In this document: positions 24,970 to 33,455 of the stretch, in pieces
How positions within the stretch are numbered: position 1 is the stretch's first letter
How the letters are laid out: each line of letters opens with the position of its first letter
NCBI GenBank assembly: GCA_034439915.1
Contig: JAWXBI010000006.1
Span: forward strand, 1-48,364
Length of the DNA stretch: 48,364 bases
Reading direction: 5' to 3'
DNA from: JADJLQ01 sp034439915
Lineage (GTDB): Bacteria > Bacteroidota > Bacteroidia > Chitinophagales > Saprospiraceae
Program-made: the position numbers and the translations under genes
Notes under the pieces: model-generated
The model's database searches: none
The model's input: the letters and a program-made list of their open reading frames with translations, nothing else
What the model was told of the DNA's origin: nothing

Positions 24970-25138
24970 CTGGGTATCAAATTTAAAGAGATTTAGATGC
25001 AATTGTATGCCAGGACGGGGGTCGCCAATAATGAACTTTTATTTTAGGTCACCCGGAAAATACTACGCTCTATTAAACCTTTGCCTAATTTGATCGTCTA
25101 TCTTAAGGATTCGAAAGTCTTAAAGACGGGTAACAAGC

Positions 25139-25684
25139 ATGACGGATACAGAAATCGTAGAGATGATCATGGATGATCGGCAGCAAAATAAGGGTCTGCG
25201 CCATCTTATGTCAACCTATTCGGAGAGGCTTTATTGGGTGATCCGTCGCATTGTGGAAAGCCACGATGACACAGACGATATATTGCAAAACACCTTCATC
25301 AAGGCATTTCGCAATATTCATCGGTTTGAGTCCCGCTCTTCTTTGTTTACCTGGCTTTACCGGATTGCGACGAATGAAGCCCTGACCTTCAGGAAAATGA
25401 TGTTAAGGAAAGCGACTCAGCCCATGCCGGAATCCGGAATGGTGCTGGCAGGCGGGGCGGTATCGCATTCGGATAACGAAGAACAAATGCTGGAAAAACT
25501 GGACGCAGCCTTAAAATCGCTGCCCGAAAGACAAAGGCAGGTATTTGAGATGCGGTATTATGATGAATTGAGTTATGCGGATATCGGGCAGCTGCTGGGA
25601 TTATCCGAAGGCGCTTTAAAAGCGTCTTATCACCACGCAGCAAAAAAGGTAGAAAATTATTTAGTCAATATGAGTGCACACTAA
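25139..25684 (+). CDS. ECF RNA polymerase sigma factor
   Basis: A sigma-70 family ECF factor of 181 residues. Region 2 spans about residues 22-92 (YSERLYWVIRRIVESHDDTDDILQNTFIKAFRNI, SSLFTWLYRIATNEAL). Region 4 spans about 122-172 (LKSLPERQRQVFEMRYYDELSYADIGQLLGLSEGALKASYHHA). No region 3. The gene is followed 12 bases later by a membrane protein that is probably its anti-sigma factor. No typical primary promoter is obvious; it may read its own promoter. Confidence 0.92.
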   Translation: MTDTEIVEMIMDDRQQNKGLRHLMSTYSERLYWVIRRIVESHDDTDDILQNTFIKAFRNIHRFESRSSLFTWLYRIATNEALTFRKMMLRKATQPMPESGMVLAGGAVSHSDNEEQMLEKLDAALKSLPERQRQVFEMRYYDELSYADIGQLLGLSEGALKASYHHAAKKVENYLVNMSAH

Positions 25685-25696
25685 AAACGAATTAAT

Positions 25697-26203
25697 ATGG
25701 AAAATGGAAAACGCCACCGGGAAATTGAAGAGGAGATCCGGGATATAGCTCCCGGCCTCTCTGGTCAGCCTTACCGGAAACATGCAGGGGATATCCCTTT
25801 CCGTTATTTTGAAAAACTATCAGACCAGGTCATTCAACGACTGGCTGCCAGCTCTTCCGCTGAAAAATCTGGCCAAACCGGATGGATTCAATGGATAACC
25901 CAGCAATGGTATAGTCGAAGGGTCCTGATCGTATCTATGGCTTCGGTACTCTCGGTAATCCTAGCCACCGGACTATGGCTTTTTACGGCTAAACCGCTTC
26001 CAGTTATGGATTTCAGCCAAATCAATCCGGCCGAGGCCAGGTCCTATTTGATATCCTGTGCCGGTGAGCTGGATGACGTACAATTGAGTATGTTGAATGA
26101 CCAGGACCTGGGTGAAGAATTTATGCCAGTGACGGATGAAGAATTGAAAGGGGTCATTGATGAATACCTCTATCAGATTCCATCGGAAAACCAATTTAAC
26201 TAA
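25697..26203 (+). CDS. single-pass membrane protein, probable anti-sigma factor
   Basis: Position alone gives the role: immediately after an ECF sigma gene. The 168 residues comprise an acidic cytoplasmic part of about 75 residues (including FRYFEKLSDQVIQRLAA), one membrane helix at about 76-96 and a periplasmic tail of about 70. No HxxxCxxC zinc motif, so it would not be of the ZAS type. The IPFRYFEKLSDQVIQRL-like segment is common in Bacteroidota proteins at this position. Function inferred. Confidence 0.65.
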   Translation: MENGKRHREIEEEIRDIAPGLSGQPYRKHAGDIPFRYFEKLSDQVIQRLAASSSAEKSGQTGWIQWITQQWYSRRVLIVSMASVLSVILATGLWLFTAKPLPVMDFSQINPAEARSYLISCAGELDDVQLSMLNDQDLGEEFMPVTDEELKGVIDEYLYQIPSENQFN

Positions 26204-26241
26204 ACCTAATTTATGATTCAATAGCTACAAAAGATAAAACC

Positions 26242-26682
26242 ATGAAAAAATATTCACACGCCTTGTTTATCCTCCTTGTTTTAATCTCTTCAATCCAGGT
26301 TTATGGTCAACGGGGAGAAAAACTGGAATCGTTGAGAATCGCTTTTATTACCAACAAACTATCTCTGACCACTACCGAATCGGAGAAATTCTGGCCTATT
26401 TATAATGTCTATCGTAAAGAAGTGACAGAGATCCGCCGACAAGCCAATCTGGATACCAACCTTGAAGCCATGAGTGATGCGGATGCGGAAAAGGCCATTA
26501 TGGTTTCCATTGATCGTATGGAAAAGGAATTGATTTTATTTAAAAATCTGGCACGCGATCTGAAACCTGCAATCCCTGCACGAAAAATAGCCCTGCTTTC
26601 CAAGACGGAGCGCAATTTTAATGAAGAATTGATCCGGACGCAACTGAAAGACGGAGCCCGACCGGGATTAAGAAGAAATTAA
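26242..26682 (+). CDS. secreted helical protein, possibly Spy/CpxP-like
   Basis: A signal peptide (MKKYSHALFILLVLISSIQVYGQ) is followed by about 120 residues of predicted helix: LESLRIAFITNKLSLTTTESEKFWPIYNVYRKEV, then DRMEKELILFKNLARDLKPAIPARKIALL. The pattern of a basic helix, an L-T-x-x-E-x-E-K-F-W turn and a Leu-rich helix recalls periplasmic adaptors of the Spy/CpxP/heavy-metal-sensor kind. It is the third gene of the sigma cassette (38-base gap), so it could be a regulon target or periplasmic sensor. Family placement is uncertain. Confidence 0.6.
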   Translation: MKKYSHALFILLVLISSIQVYGQRGEKLESLRIAFITNKLSLTTTESEKFWPIYNVYRKEVTEIRRQANLDTNLEAMSDADAEKAIMVSIDRMEKELILFKNLARDLKPAIPARKIALLSKTERNFNEELIRTQLKDGARPGLRRN

Positions 26683-27074
26683 ATAGCTTTATCCGCTCAC
26701 GGCGTTGCCAACCCTTGGTAATTCAGGGCTGAGACAGACGGGTTGATTCTATCATTTATTTTATGTTTTCAACCAAGTCCTTCTTATGTATTGCGGAGGA
26801 GCGTTCAATACATAAAATTTTATTTGAACTTCTTATCCCTTAAAAAATAAAATATGTGTTAGTCTTGGACGGTGAAGCCATTAATATTAAATTATTGTTA
26901 AGGGCAATATGTAATATCTTATATAATAGTCCATTGTAAGATTAGGTTTCCTCATAATGTGTTCATTCTGAGTAAGTTTTGAAAATTTTTTTTGTAAAAA
27001 AGTTCGCCAGATTGGATGATTTATCTATTTTTCATCCTCGAAACAGATTTACAATTATTACCTAATCCCATTGC
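26683..27074. other. 392-bp gene-free AT-rich spacer
   Basis: Holds the inverted repeat at 26784-26815 and otherwise AT-rich DNA with no open frame of note. I see no clear promoter element before the TPR gene at 27075. Confidence 0.6.
26784..26815. terminator. 10-bp perfect inverted repeat, possible terminator of the sigma cassette
   Basis: TTATGTATTG at 26784-26793 pairs with CAATACATAA at 26806-26815 around a 12-base loop (CGGAGGAGCGTT), followed by AATTTTATTT. The stem is AT-rich, so termination is possible but not strong; a protein-binding dyad is the alternative. Confidence 0.45.
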
Positions 27075-28487
27075 ATGGAAAATAAATACCATCATGATCT
27101 CAATCTGACCCAGTGGGTAAACGAGTTTGAAATACTGACTCAACAAGGCGAAAAGGCAGCATTTGAACTCAGGATATACCAAAAACTTATAGAATATTAT
27201 CAGCATGAAGGGGATTTGAAAAAAGCAACAGAAGTCGCAGAATCTGCCATTGAACAATACGGGTACCGCGTAGATTTTTACCTTATCAAATCCAGGCTTT
27301 TATTGACCCAGAAAGAACCCCTCGAAGCCATGGACAGCCTCATCCAGGCGGAAAGGTTGCATCCCAATGACACCGAAGTGATGATGACCAAAGCGTTGAT
27401 TTTGGCTGAACTCCGGGATGTCAAATCTGCCCTTGGTCTGCTACAGGAAATGAAGGCCTATGTCGGCCAGACCGACCTGATCGAAGTCCTTATCTGCGAA
27501 ACAGAAATTTATTTCAGGGTGGACGAATTTGATCGTGCCTTTATCACGCTCAAAGATGCTTTGCGCGGCAATCCTTATCACGACAAAGGTCAACAGCTCC
27601 TGTCTGACTATATTTCCGTATCCAGGAATTATAAACCTATTTCCAGGTTTTTACAGGAGATGCTCGAAAATGCCCCATATTCCCATTTTGCCTGGTATAA
27701 TCTCGGCCATTGTTTTTCTAACATCGGTGAATATGAACAGGCAGTGGATGCGCTGGAATATGCTTTTTTGATCAAACCTGAATTTGAACAGGCTTATACG
27801 GATTGTGCCGAGATCTGCATGATGCTACAACAATGGGACAAAGCTTTATCGATATACCGAGAGGTCCTCACCAGTTTTGGTGAAGAATACGACCTCCTGG
27901 TTTCCCTGGCGGAATGTAGCCTCAACCTAAAAGATTATAAACAAGCCAAAAAATATATAACTCAAAGCCTGCAACTCGATACATACGGGGAAGAATCCCA
28001 TTACCTCATGGGCCAGTGTTTTGCGCACGAAGGGAAATGGCATAAAGCGATTCAGTCTTATAGGAGGGCCATCTCCATAGACGAAACCAGTGACAGTTAT
28101 TTTTTGGCATTGGCAAAAGCGTATGCGCAGGTAGGTGAACTGGAAAAAGCCAATAAAAACTTTAAAAAAGCGACTGCCTGTGCCCCTGAGCAAAACAGCT
28201 ACTGGTTTGAACACGCTTCCTTTTTACTCCACTTGGGCAAATTGCAACAAGCTCTGGATGTACTCGATCAGGGAGAGATTTCTTCAGTGGGTAGCGACTT
28301 GTTGTATTGCAGGGCAGCAGTTCATTATCTCCTGGGTGATAAAACAAAAGCTATCGATATCCTGGCCGAAGTCCTGGAGGATGATTTTGGTTCTCATCCC
28401 TGTATCTTCCACCTGGTACCTGCCATGAAGGAAGATAAAGACATCATGTCCATCATCAATTATTACCGCGGCGAAATTTTCGAATAA
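27075..28487 (+). CDS. tetratricopeptide-repeat protein
   Basis: A 470-residue soluble protein, almost entirely TPR-type helical hairpins. Recognisable units include YYQHEGDLKKATEVAESAIEQY, WYNLGHCFSNIGEYEQAVDALEYAF, YTDCAEICMMLQQWDKALSIYREVL and YLMGQCFAHEGKWHKAIQSYRRAI. No signal peptide or catalytic domain, so probably a cytoplasmic scaffold. It stands alone, followed by a good terminator. I recognise the fold, not the partner. Confidence 0.85.
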   Translation: MENKYHHDLNLTQWVNEFEILTQQGEKAAFELRIYQKLIEYYQHEGDLKKATEVAESAIEQYGYRVDFYLIKSRLLLTQKEPLEAMDSLIQAERLHPNDTEVMMTKALILAELRDVKSALGLLQEMKAYVGQTDLIEVLICETEIYFRVDEFDRAFITLKDALRGNPYHDKGQQLLSDYISVSRNYKPISRFLQEMLENAPYSHFAWYNLGHCFSNIGEYEQAVDALEYAFLIKPEFEQAYTDCAEICMMLQQWDKALSIYREVLTSFGEEYDLLVSLAECSLNLKDYKQAKKYITQSLQLDTYGEESHYLMGQCFAHEGKWHKAIQSYRRAISIDETSDSYFLALAKAYAQVGELEKANKNFKKATACAPEQNSYWFEHASFLLHLGKLQQALDVLDQGEISSVGSDLLYCRAAVHYLLGDKTKAIDILAEVLEDDFGSHPCIFHLVPAMKEDKDIMSIINYYRGEIFE

Positions 28488-28810
28488 ATTATATACAAAC
28501 TTTAAATGATGCTGAGCCGGTAAGATTTGATCTACCGGCTTTTTATTTTAGAATCGGAGCACCAATTTGGGATATACTTCATTTAACCAAACTAAAAATT
28601 TTATGAATAACTCAACTAGGTGTCAGAGTCTATTCATTAAAATATTTCGACGAGGTAATTCAAATAAGATATGACGAATCAAAGCCGGAGACAGATCACA
28701 GCAATTCGCTTAAATTAAATTAATGGCAAATATTGTCTACAGACTATAGATTGGACATAACTTATAATAAAGTATAAAACGATAAACAATCTGTTCAGGA
28801 ACAATTGAAC
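28488..28810. other. 323-bp gene-free spacer between convergent genes
   Basis: Contains the terminator at 28515-28549. The remaining AT-rich DNA up to the pyrH stop shows no further structure that I can support. Confidence 0.6.
28515..28549 (+). terminator. rho-independent terminator after the TPR gene
   Basis: AGCCGGTA (28515-28522) pairs with TACCGGCT (28533-28540) around a 10-base loop, followed by TTTTATTTT. Confidence 0.85.
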
Positions 28811-29524
28811 TCAGCTTACCAAAGTTCCTAAGCTCTCATTGCCCTGTAAGATTTTCAACAAACTACCCGGTGTAGTGACATCGAATACGATGATGGGCAG
28901 TTTATTTTCCTGGCAAATAGTAAACGCTGTCATATCCATGACTCCGAGGGATTTGGCAATAGCTTCTTTGAACGAAATCCGGGAATACCGGGTCGCTGTA
29001 GGATCTTTTTTGGGGTCAGCGGTATAAATTCCGTCCACCTTGGTGCCTTTCAACAGCACCTCCGCATTTATTTCATTACCTCGCAGGGCGGCTGCCGAAT
29101 CCGTCGTGAAATATGGGTTTCCGGTACCCGCAGAGAATATGACCACCCTTCTTTTTTCCAAATGCCGGATAGCCCTGCGGCGTATATATGGTTCGGCAAT
29201 TTGCTCCATGGCAATGGCAGAAACTAAACGGGTATACAAGCCCAGGTCCTCCATGGTACTCTGCAAGGCCATACCATTGATGACCGTAGCCAACATACCC
29301 ATATAATCGCCCTGCACCCGCTCCACGCCTGATTTTTCAGCACTCAGACCACGGTAAATATTGCCACCACCAATTACGACAGCTACTTCGACCCCGGCGT
29401 CCACAATGGATTTGATTTCTCTCGAATAATGTTGTAATTGTTCGGACTGAATGCCGAAAGGCTGATCTCCCATCAATGCCTCTCCACTTAATTTTAATAA
29501 AACCCTTTTATATATAATAGACAT
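28811..29524 (-). CDS. pyrH: uridylate kinase
   Basis: Phosphorylates UMP to UDP. The 237-residue amino-acid-kinase fold is typical in length: MSIIYKRVLLKLSGEALMG (first phosphate loop), VVIGGGNIYRGL, GDYMGMLATVINGMAL, RRAIRHLEKRRVVIFSAGTGNPYFTTD and GTKVDGIYTADPKKDP. The ATG at 29524 is chosen because homology starts there; the frame can be extended to 29572 but that adds 16 unconserved residues. A TACTTTTG promoter element sits at 29550-29557, upstream of this start and inside the longer version. Confidence 0.95.
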   Translation of the reverse strand: MSIIYKRVLLKLSGEALMGDQPFGIQSEQLQHYSREIKSIVDAGVEVAVVIGGGNIYRGLSAEKSGVERVQGDYMGMLATVINGMALQSTMEDLGLYTRLVSAIAMEQIAEPYIRRRAIRHLEKRRVVIFSAGTGNPYFTTDSAAALRGNEINAEVLLKGTKVDGIYTADPKKDPTATRYSRISFKEAIAKSLGVMDMTAFTICQENKLPIIVFDVTTPGSLLKILQGNESLGTLVS

Positions 29525-29549
29525 GGTGGTGATACTTTTCAGATTTCCG

Positions 29550-29557
29550 CAAAAGTA
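29550..29557 (-). promoter_or_regulatory. putative pyrH -7 element TACTTTTG
   Basis: Exact TAnnTTTG match on the minus strand, 25 bases before the pyrH ATG; it supports the shorter start. Confidence 0.45.
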
Positions 29558-29617
29558 ACAAATGCTTGACATAAACCCGACAAAGCGATAACTTGCAAAG
29601 ACTTACTGTTGACCATC

Positions 29618-30697
29618 ATGCGATTTGGTTTGTTTTTATTCCTTTCCTATACAGCGATTCAAGGAGTGGCCCAACAAACCAATTTGATTCCCAACCCGGG
29701 ATTCGAAACCATCATAGGCCAACCGGAGCGCTGGTTTTACACTGGTTCTGACTTTAACCTGGTATTTAGCCATTGGAAAAGCCCTACCGCGGCTTCGCCG
29801 GATGTATATCACGATTTGATCCCCGTGCCTGCGTATTGGAAAGAAAAAGGATTTTATCAATTGAGGCCTAAAGAAGGCAAGTCGATGGTGGGCATTACCC
29901 TGTTTGGCTGCAACCTGGGTAAATTGCATTGCAGGGAATACATTTCAGTGCCCCTCAGAGATTCGTTGGTGATCGGCCAGCAATATCACCTGAGTTTTTG
30001 GTTGGCTCCCATGATTACCGGGGTGCAGTTGAAACATATCCACGTAGCGTTTGACAGTGAAAATAACCAGGTTATAGATGACCGGTTGCTGGAATTAAAA
30101 CCGCTATATCAACTCGATATCGACTATCATACTGGTTGGCAAAAATTGACCCTTCAGTTTCATGCCGAAACAGAAGCGAGATACCTGACCATCGGTAACT
30201 TTAAAAACGATCAGGATACTCCGATCGACCTTTCCCGTCAGGAAAACCAACAGCCTTTTGGATATTATTACCTCGATGAAGTGATATTGAGGAAGGTGCC
30301 ACCTATCCTGGAAAGGGAACCTATTGAAACCTATGACTCCTTAACATTAAACTCCAGGGCAGCTATAGAAATCAGAAATATCTATTTTGATTTTGACGAA
30401 AGCACTCTTTTACCGGGCTCCTACCAGGAACTCAACAAGCTCCTGGTATTATTACAAGCATCACTTGATATGCATATCCGGATTACAGGCCATACCGATC
30501 AGATAGGCTCCGCTTCTTACAATCAATTATTGTCCGTCAAAAGGGCCCAGGCAGTATCTGATTTTTTAGTGCGTCACTATATTCATCCCGATCGCCTGGA
30601 AGTCAAAGGATATGGATTTGACCAACCGGTGGCAGCCAATACCGATGAAACAGGAAGACAGAAAAATCGTAGGGTAGTCTTTGAAATCATAAAATAA
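29618..30697 (+). CDS. OmpA-family outer-membrane/peptidoglycan-binding protein
   Basis: A signal peptide (MRFGLFLFLSYTAIQGVAQ) is followed by a beta-sandwich region with NLIPNPGFETI, FSHWKSP and SYHLSFWLAP-like strands that resembles a carbohydrate-binding module (about residues 25-220). The C-terminal OmpA domain (about 245-359) carries the peptidoglycan-binding pattern FDFDESTLLPGSYQELNKL, ITGHTDQIGSASYNQLLSVKRAQAVSDFL and VKGYGFDQP. It probably links the outer envelope to peptidoglycan. Start: ATG 29618 opens the signal peptide; an in-frame TTG at 29609 adds three residues. Confidence 0.87.
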   Translation: MRFGLFLFLSYTAIQGVAQQTNLIPNPGFETIIGQPERWFYTGSDFNLVFSHWKSPTAASPDVYHDLIPVPAYWKEKGFYQLRPKEGKSMVGITLFGCNLGKLHCREYISVPLRDSLVIGQQYHLSFWLAPMITGVQLKHIHVAFDSENNQVIDDRLLELKPLYQLDIDYHTGWQKLTLQFHAETEARYLTIGNFKNDQDTPIDLSRQENQQPFGYYYLDEVILRKVPPILEREPIETYDSLTLNSRAAIEIRNIYFDFDESTLLPGSYQELNKLLVLLQASLDMHIRITGHTDQIGSASYNQLLSVKRAQAVSDFLVRHYIHPDRLEVKGYGFDQPVAANTDETGRQKNRRVVFEIIK

Positions 30698-30750
30698 TCG
30701 GGTTTTTAATTCTCCCGACCTATTTTTGGTTTTGAATCCAGGTGAGCGGA

Positions 30751-32763
30751 ATGAATTTAAAGGAGGAAAAGACAGAGAATGCCGGTTATCCGGTAATTCC
30801 GGAGGAAATACCGGCCAGTCAATTGGAGGAGTTCTACCTCCAGCTTTTAAGGCCACGTCAGATTGAAGAAAAAATGCTCAACCTATTGAGGCAGGGTAAG
30901 ATTTCAAAATGGTTTTCAGGTATTGGTCAGGAAGCGATCTCCGTAGGTGCGGCATTGGCCATGGAAAAAGATGAAATTATTTTTACTATGCACCGCAATC
31001 TGGGGGTTTTTACTGCCCGGGAAGTCCCACTATCCAGGTTGTTTAGCCAATGGCAGGGCAAGGCAGGGGGTTTTACCAAAGGAAGAGACCGTTCTTTTCA
31101 TTTTGGGTCCATGGGGTATCATATTGTTGGTATGATTTCGCACCTGGGACCTCAATTGTCGCTGGCAGATGGGGTTGGCCTTGCCCATAAATTGAAACGG
31201 GAAGAAAAATGCACCCTGGTATTCACCGGCGAAGGGGCAACCAGTCAGGGAGAGTTTCATGAAGCCCTTAATGTAGCAGCGGTCTGGCAGTTGCCTGTCC
31301 TGTTTGTCATTGAAAATAATGGTTATGGCCTCTCTACCCCGGTCAATGAACAATATCGATGTGGACAACTCATTGATAAAGCCAAAGGGTATGGGATGCG
31401 GGGATATCGGATTGATGGAAATGACATAGCTACGGTTTTTTATACCATCCGTACCCTGGCTAAGGAAATACGGGTAAATCCCGAACCGGTGTTATTGGAG
31501 TGTATGACTTTCCGCATACGCGGTCATGAAGAAGCATCCGGCACCAAATACGTCCCCAGGCATCTGATGGATGAATGGCAATTAAAAGATCCTTTGCTCC
31601 GGTTAGAAACGTTACTCATCGACCGGCAGATTTATACTCCTGAAGCATTGGAAGCATTAAAACTTAAGGGTAAAAAACAAATTGAACAGGAACTTGCTCC
31701 GGTATTGGAAGAAGAGGAAGTTAAAGCCTCGATACACCGTGAGTTGGCTGATGTTTACCATCCCTATAACCCAAAAGCCCTGGACCCGGCTCCAGACGAT
31801 GCAGTTCCCACCCGATATATAGATGCCATAGCCCAAGCCCTGGACCAGTCCATGGCGTTGTATCCTAATCTTATCTTGATGGGGCAGGATATTGCAGAGT
31901 ACGGCGGTGTATTTAAGATCACGGAAGGATTGGTATTGAAATATGGAAAGGATAGGGTCAGGAATACCCCGTTGTGTGAAAGTGCAATCATCGGGACTGC
32001 CCTGGGGCTTTCTTTAAAGGGATTTAAAAGTATGGTGGAAATGCAATTTGCTGATTTTGTAAGTTGCGGATTTAACCAGATCGTAAATAACCTGGCCAAG
32101 TTGAATTACCGATGGGGCGAGTCAGCCGATATCGTGATCAGAATGCCTGCCGGGGGTGGTATGAGTGCTGGTCCATTTCATTCTCAAAGCAATGAGGCTT
32201 GGTTTTTTCATACTCCCGGACTAAAAATAGTTTATCCTTCCAATCCTTATGATGCCAAAGGTTTGCTGATGGCGGCATTGGACGACCCCAATCCGGTGCT
32301 TTATTTTGAACATAAAGGGTTATACCGCAGTCTTACCGAACCGGTTCCCAACTCGCCCTACCGGATCCCTCTCGGTCAGGCAAAATTATGCCGGGATGGG
32401 ATTCGAGCAGGCATTATTACTTATGGCATGGGGGTATCCGTTGCATTAGAGGCAGCCAGGATAAATGATTGGGATGTTGCTGTGCTGGACCTTCGTAGCT
32501 TAATGCCGTTGGATCTGGAGGCCATCCGTCAATTGGTGATCAAAACCCACCGGATACTCATCCTGCACGAGGATACACTTACCGGAGGTATTGGAGCGGA
32601 GATCAGTGCCTATATAGGTCAGGACCTTTTTCAATACCTGGATGCCCCGGTCTTCCGGTTAGCTGCCTTAGATACTCCGGTCCCGTTTGCTGGCAATCTG
32701 GAGAAACAATTTATGCCCTGGGACAGATTGACTCATGAGATGGAAACCCTTTTAGCCTATTGA
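30751..32763 (+). CDS. 2-oxoacid dehydrogenase E1, fused alpha and beta subunits
   Basis: Thiamine-diphosphate decarboxylase component of a branched-chain 2-oxoacid (or pyruvate-like) dehydrogenase, in which alpha and beta chains are one polypeptide of 670 residues. The alpha half contains SGIGQEAISVGAAL, the TPP/Mg motif GEGATSQGEFHEALN...ENNGYG (about 160-193) and RIRGHEEASGTKYV. The beta half (from about 350) contains LILMGQDIAEYGGVF, NTPLCESAIIGTALGLSL and PAGGGMSAGPFHSQSNEAWFFHTPGLKIVYP. Such fusions are common in Bacteroidota. The E2/E3 partners are not in the window. Start ATG 30751; a GTG at 30742 is in frame. Confidence 0.92.
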   Translation: MNLKEEKTENAGYPVIPEEIPASQLEEFYLQLLRPRQIEEKMLNLLRQGKISKWFSGIGQEAISVGAALAMEKDEIIFTMHRNLGVFTAREVPLSRLFSQWQGKAGGFTKGRDRSFHFGSMGYHIVGMISHLGPQLSLADGVGLAHKLKREEKCTLVFTGEGATSQGEFHEALNVAAVWQLPVLFVIENNGYGLSTPVNEQYRCGQLIDKAKGYGMRGYRIDGNDIATVFYTIRTLAKEIRVNPEPVLLECMTFRIRGHEEASGTKYVPRHLMDEWQLKDPLLRLETLLIDRQIYTPEALEALKLKGKKQIEQELAPVLEEEEVKASIHRELADVYHPYNPKALDPAPDDAVPTRYIDAIAQALDQSMALYPNLILMGQDIAEYGGVFKITEGLVLKYGKDRVRNTPLCESAIIGTALGLSLKGFKSMVEMQFADFVSCGFNQIVNNLAKLNYRWGESADIVIRMPAGGGMSAGPFHSQSNEAWFFHTPGLKIVYPSNPYDAKGLLMAALDDPNPVLYFEHKGLYRSLTEPVPNSPYRIPLGQAKLCRDGIRAGIITYGMGVSVALEAARINDWDVAVLDLRSLMPLDLEAIRQLVIKTHRILILHEDTLTGGIGAEISAYIGQDLFQYLDAPVFRLAALDTPVPFAGNLEKQFMPWDRLTHEMETLLAY

Positions 32764-32765
32764 TT

Positions 32766-33455
32766 ATGGAAGCGCAGCGATTTGTTTTCAAACCCTTCAA
32801 AGTTTTGGCTGTTTTGGTTTCCCTGGTCTTTCATCCCTTATGGTGGCCCAGTCTGGGATTGTACATTCTGCTGGTTTTAAATCCATATTTATTTGGGGTA
32901 AACTCACCAGCCGGTCGGTCTACCCTGTTATTGCAGGTATTTGTTCTGACGTTTATTCTGCCTGTGGTGAGTTTGATCCTGATGAAACGATTGGAACTAA
33001 TCAGCAGCATTCAACTGAAAGACCGGATGGACCGTATTGGTCCTTATATCGTCACTATGATTTTTTATTGTTGGTTATATCTGAGTATACGCCGTGATGC
33101 AGCAGTTCCTTTAGTCTACAATATTTTTATTTTTGGTGGATTGATTACGCTTTGCCTGATCTTCCTGATCAATTTATTTATCAAAATAAGCGCTCATACC
33201 GCAGTGATGGGGGCCTTGCTGGCCATGACCTGGATCACCTTTAATGTATTCAGCCATGAAACATTTGCGTTGGACTTACCGGGTCGGGGTTTGACGACCT
33301 GGCCCTGGAAAACAGCGCTGATCTGGGTAATCGCTGTAGCCGGAATCGTGGGCACCAGCCGCCTTTATCTGAAAGCCCATAACCTAAAAGAAATCTACCT
33401 GGGTTATGTATTGGGTTTTATTTCACAATGGATAGCCTTTAAAATTTTATTCTGA
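32766..33455 (+). CDS. PAP2-like integral membrane protein
   Basis: 229 residues with about six membrane helices. Late in the protein ISAHTAVMGALLAM and SRLYLKAHNLKEIYLGYVLG line up with the second and third motifs of PAP2-type phosphatases (SGH and SRxxxxxHxxxD). The usual Gly of SGH is Ala, the final Asp is Glu, and motif 1 (KxxxxxxRP) is not obvious, so catalysis is uncertain. It may bind or have modified specificity for a lipid phosphate. It starts 2 bases after the E1 stop and ends with a 1-base overlap (TGATG) with the serine hydrolase gene. Confidence 0.72.
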   Translation: MEAQRFVFKPFKVLAVLVSLVFHPLWWPSLGLYILLVLNPYLFGVNSPAGRSTLLLQVFVLTFILPVVSLILMKRLELISSIQLKDRMDRIGPYIVTMIFYCWLYLSIRRDAAVPLVYNIFIFGGLITLCLIFLINLFIKISAHTAVMGALLAMTWITFNVFSHETFALDLPGRGLTTWPWKTALIWVIAVAGIVGTSRLYLKAHNLKEIYLGYVLGFISQWIAFKILF

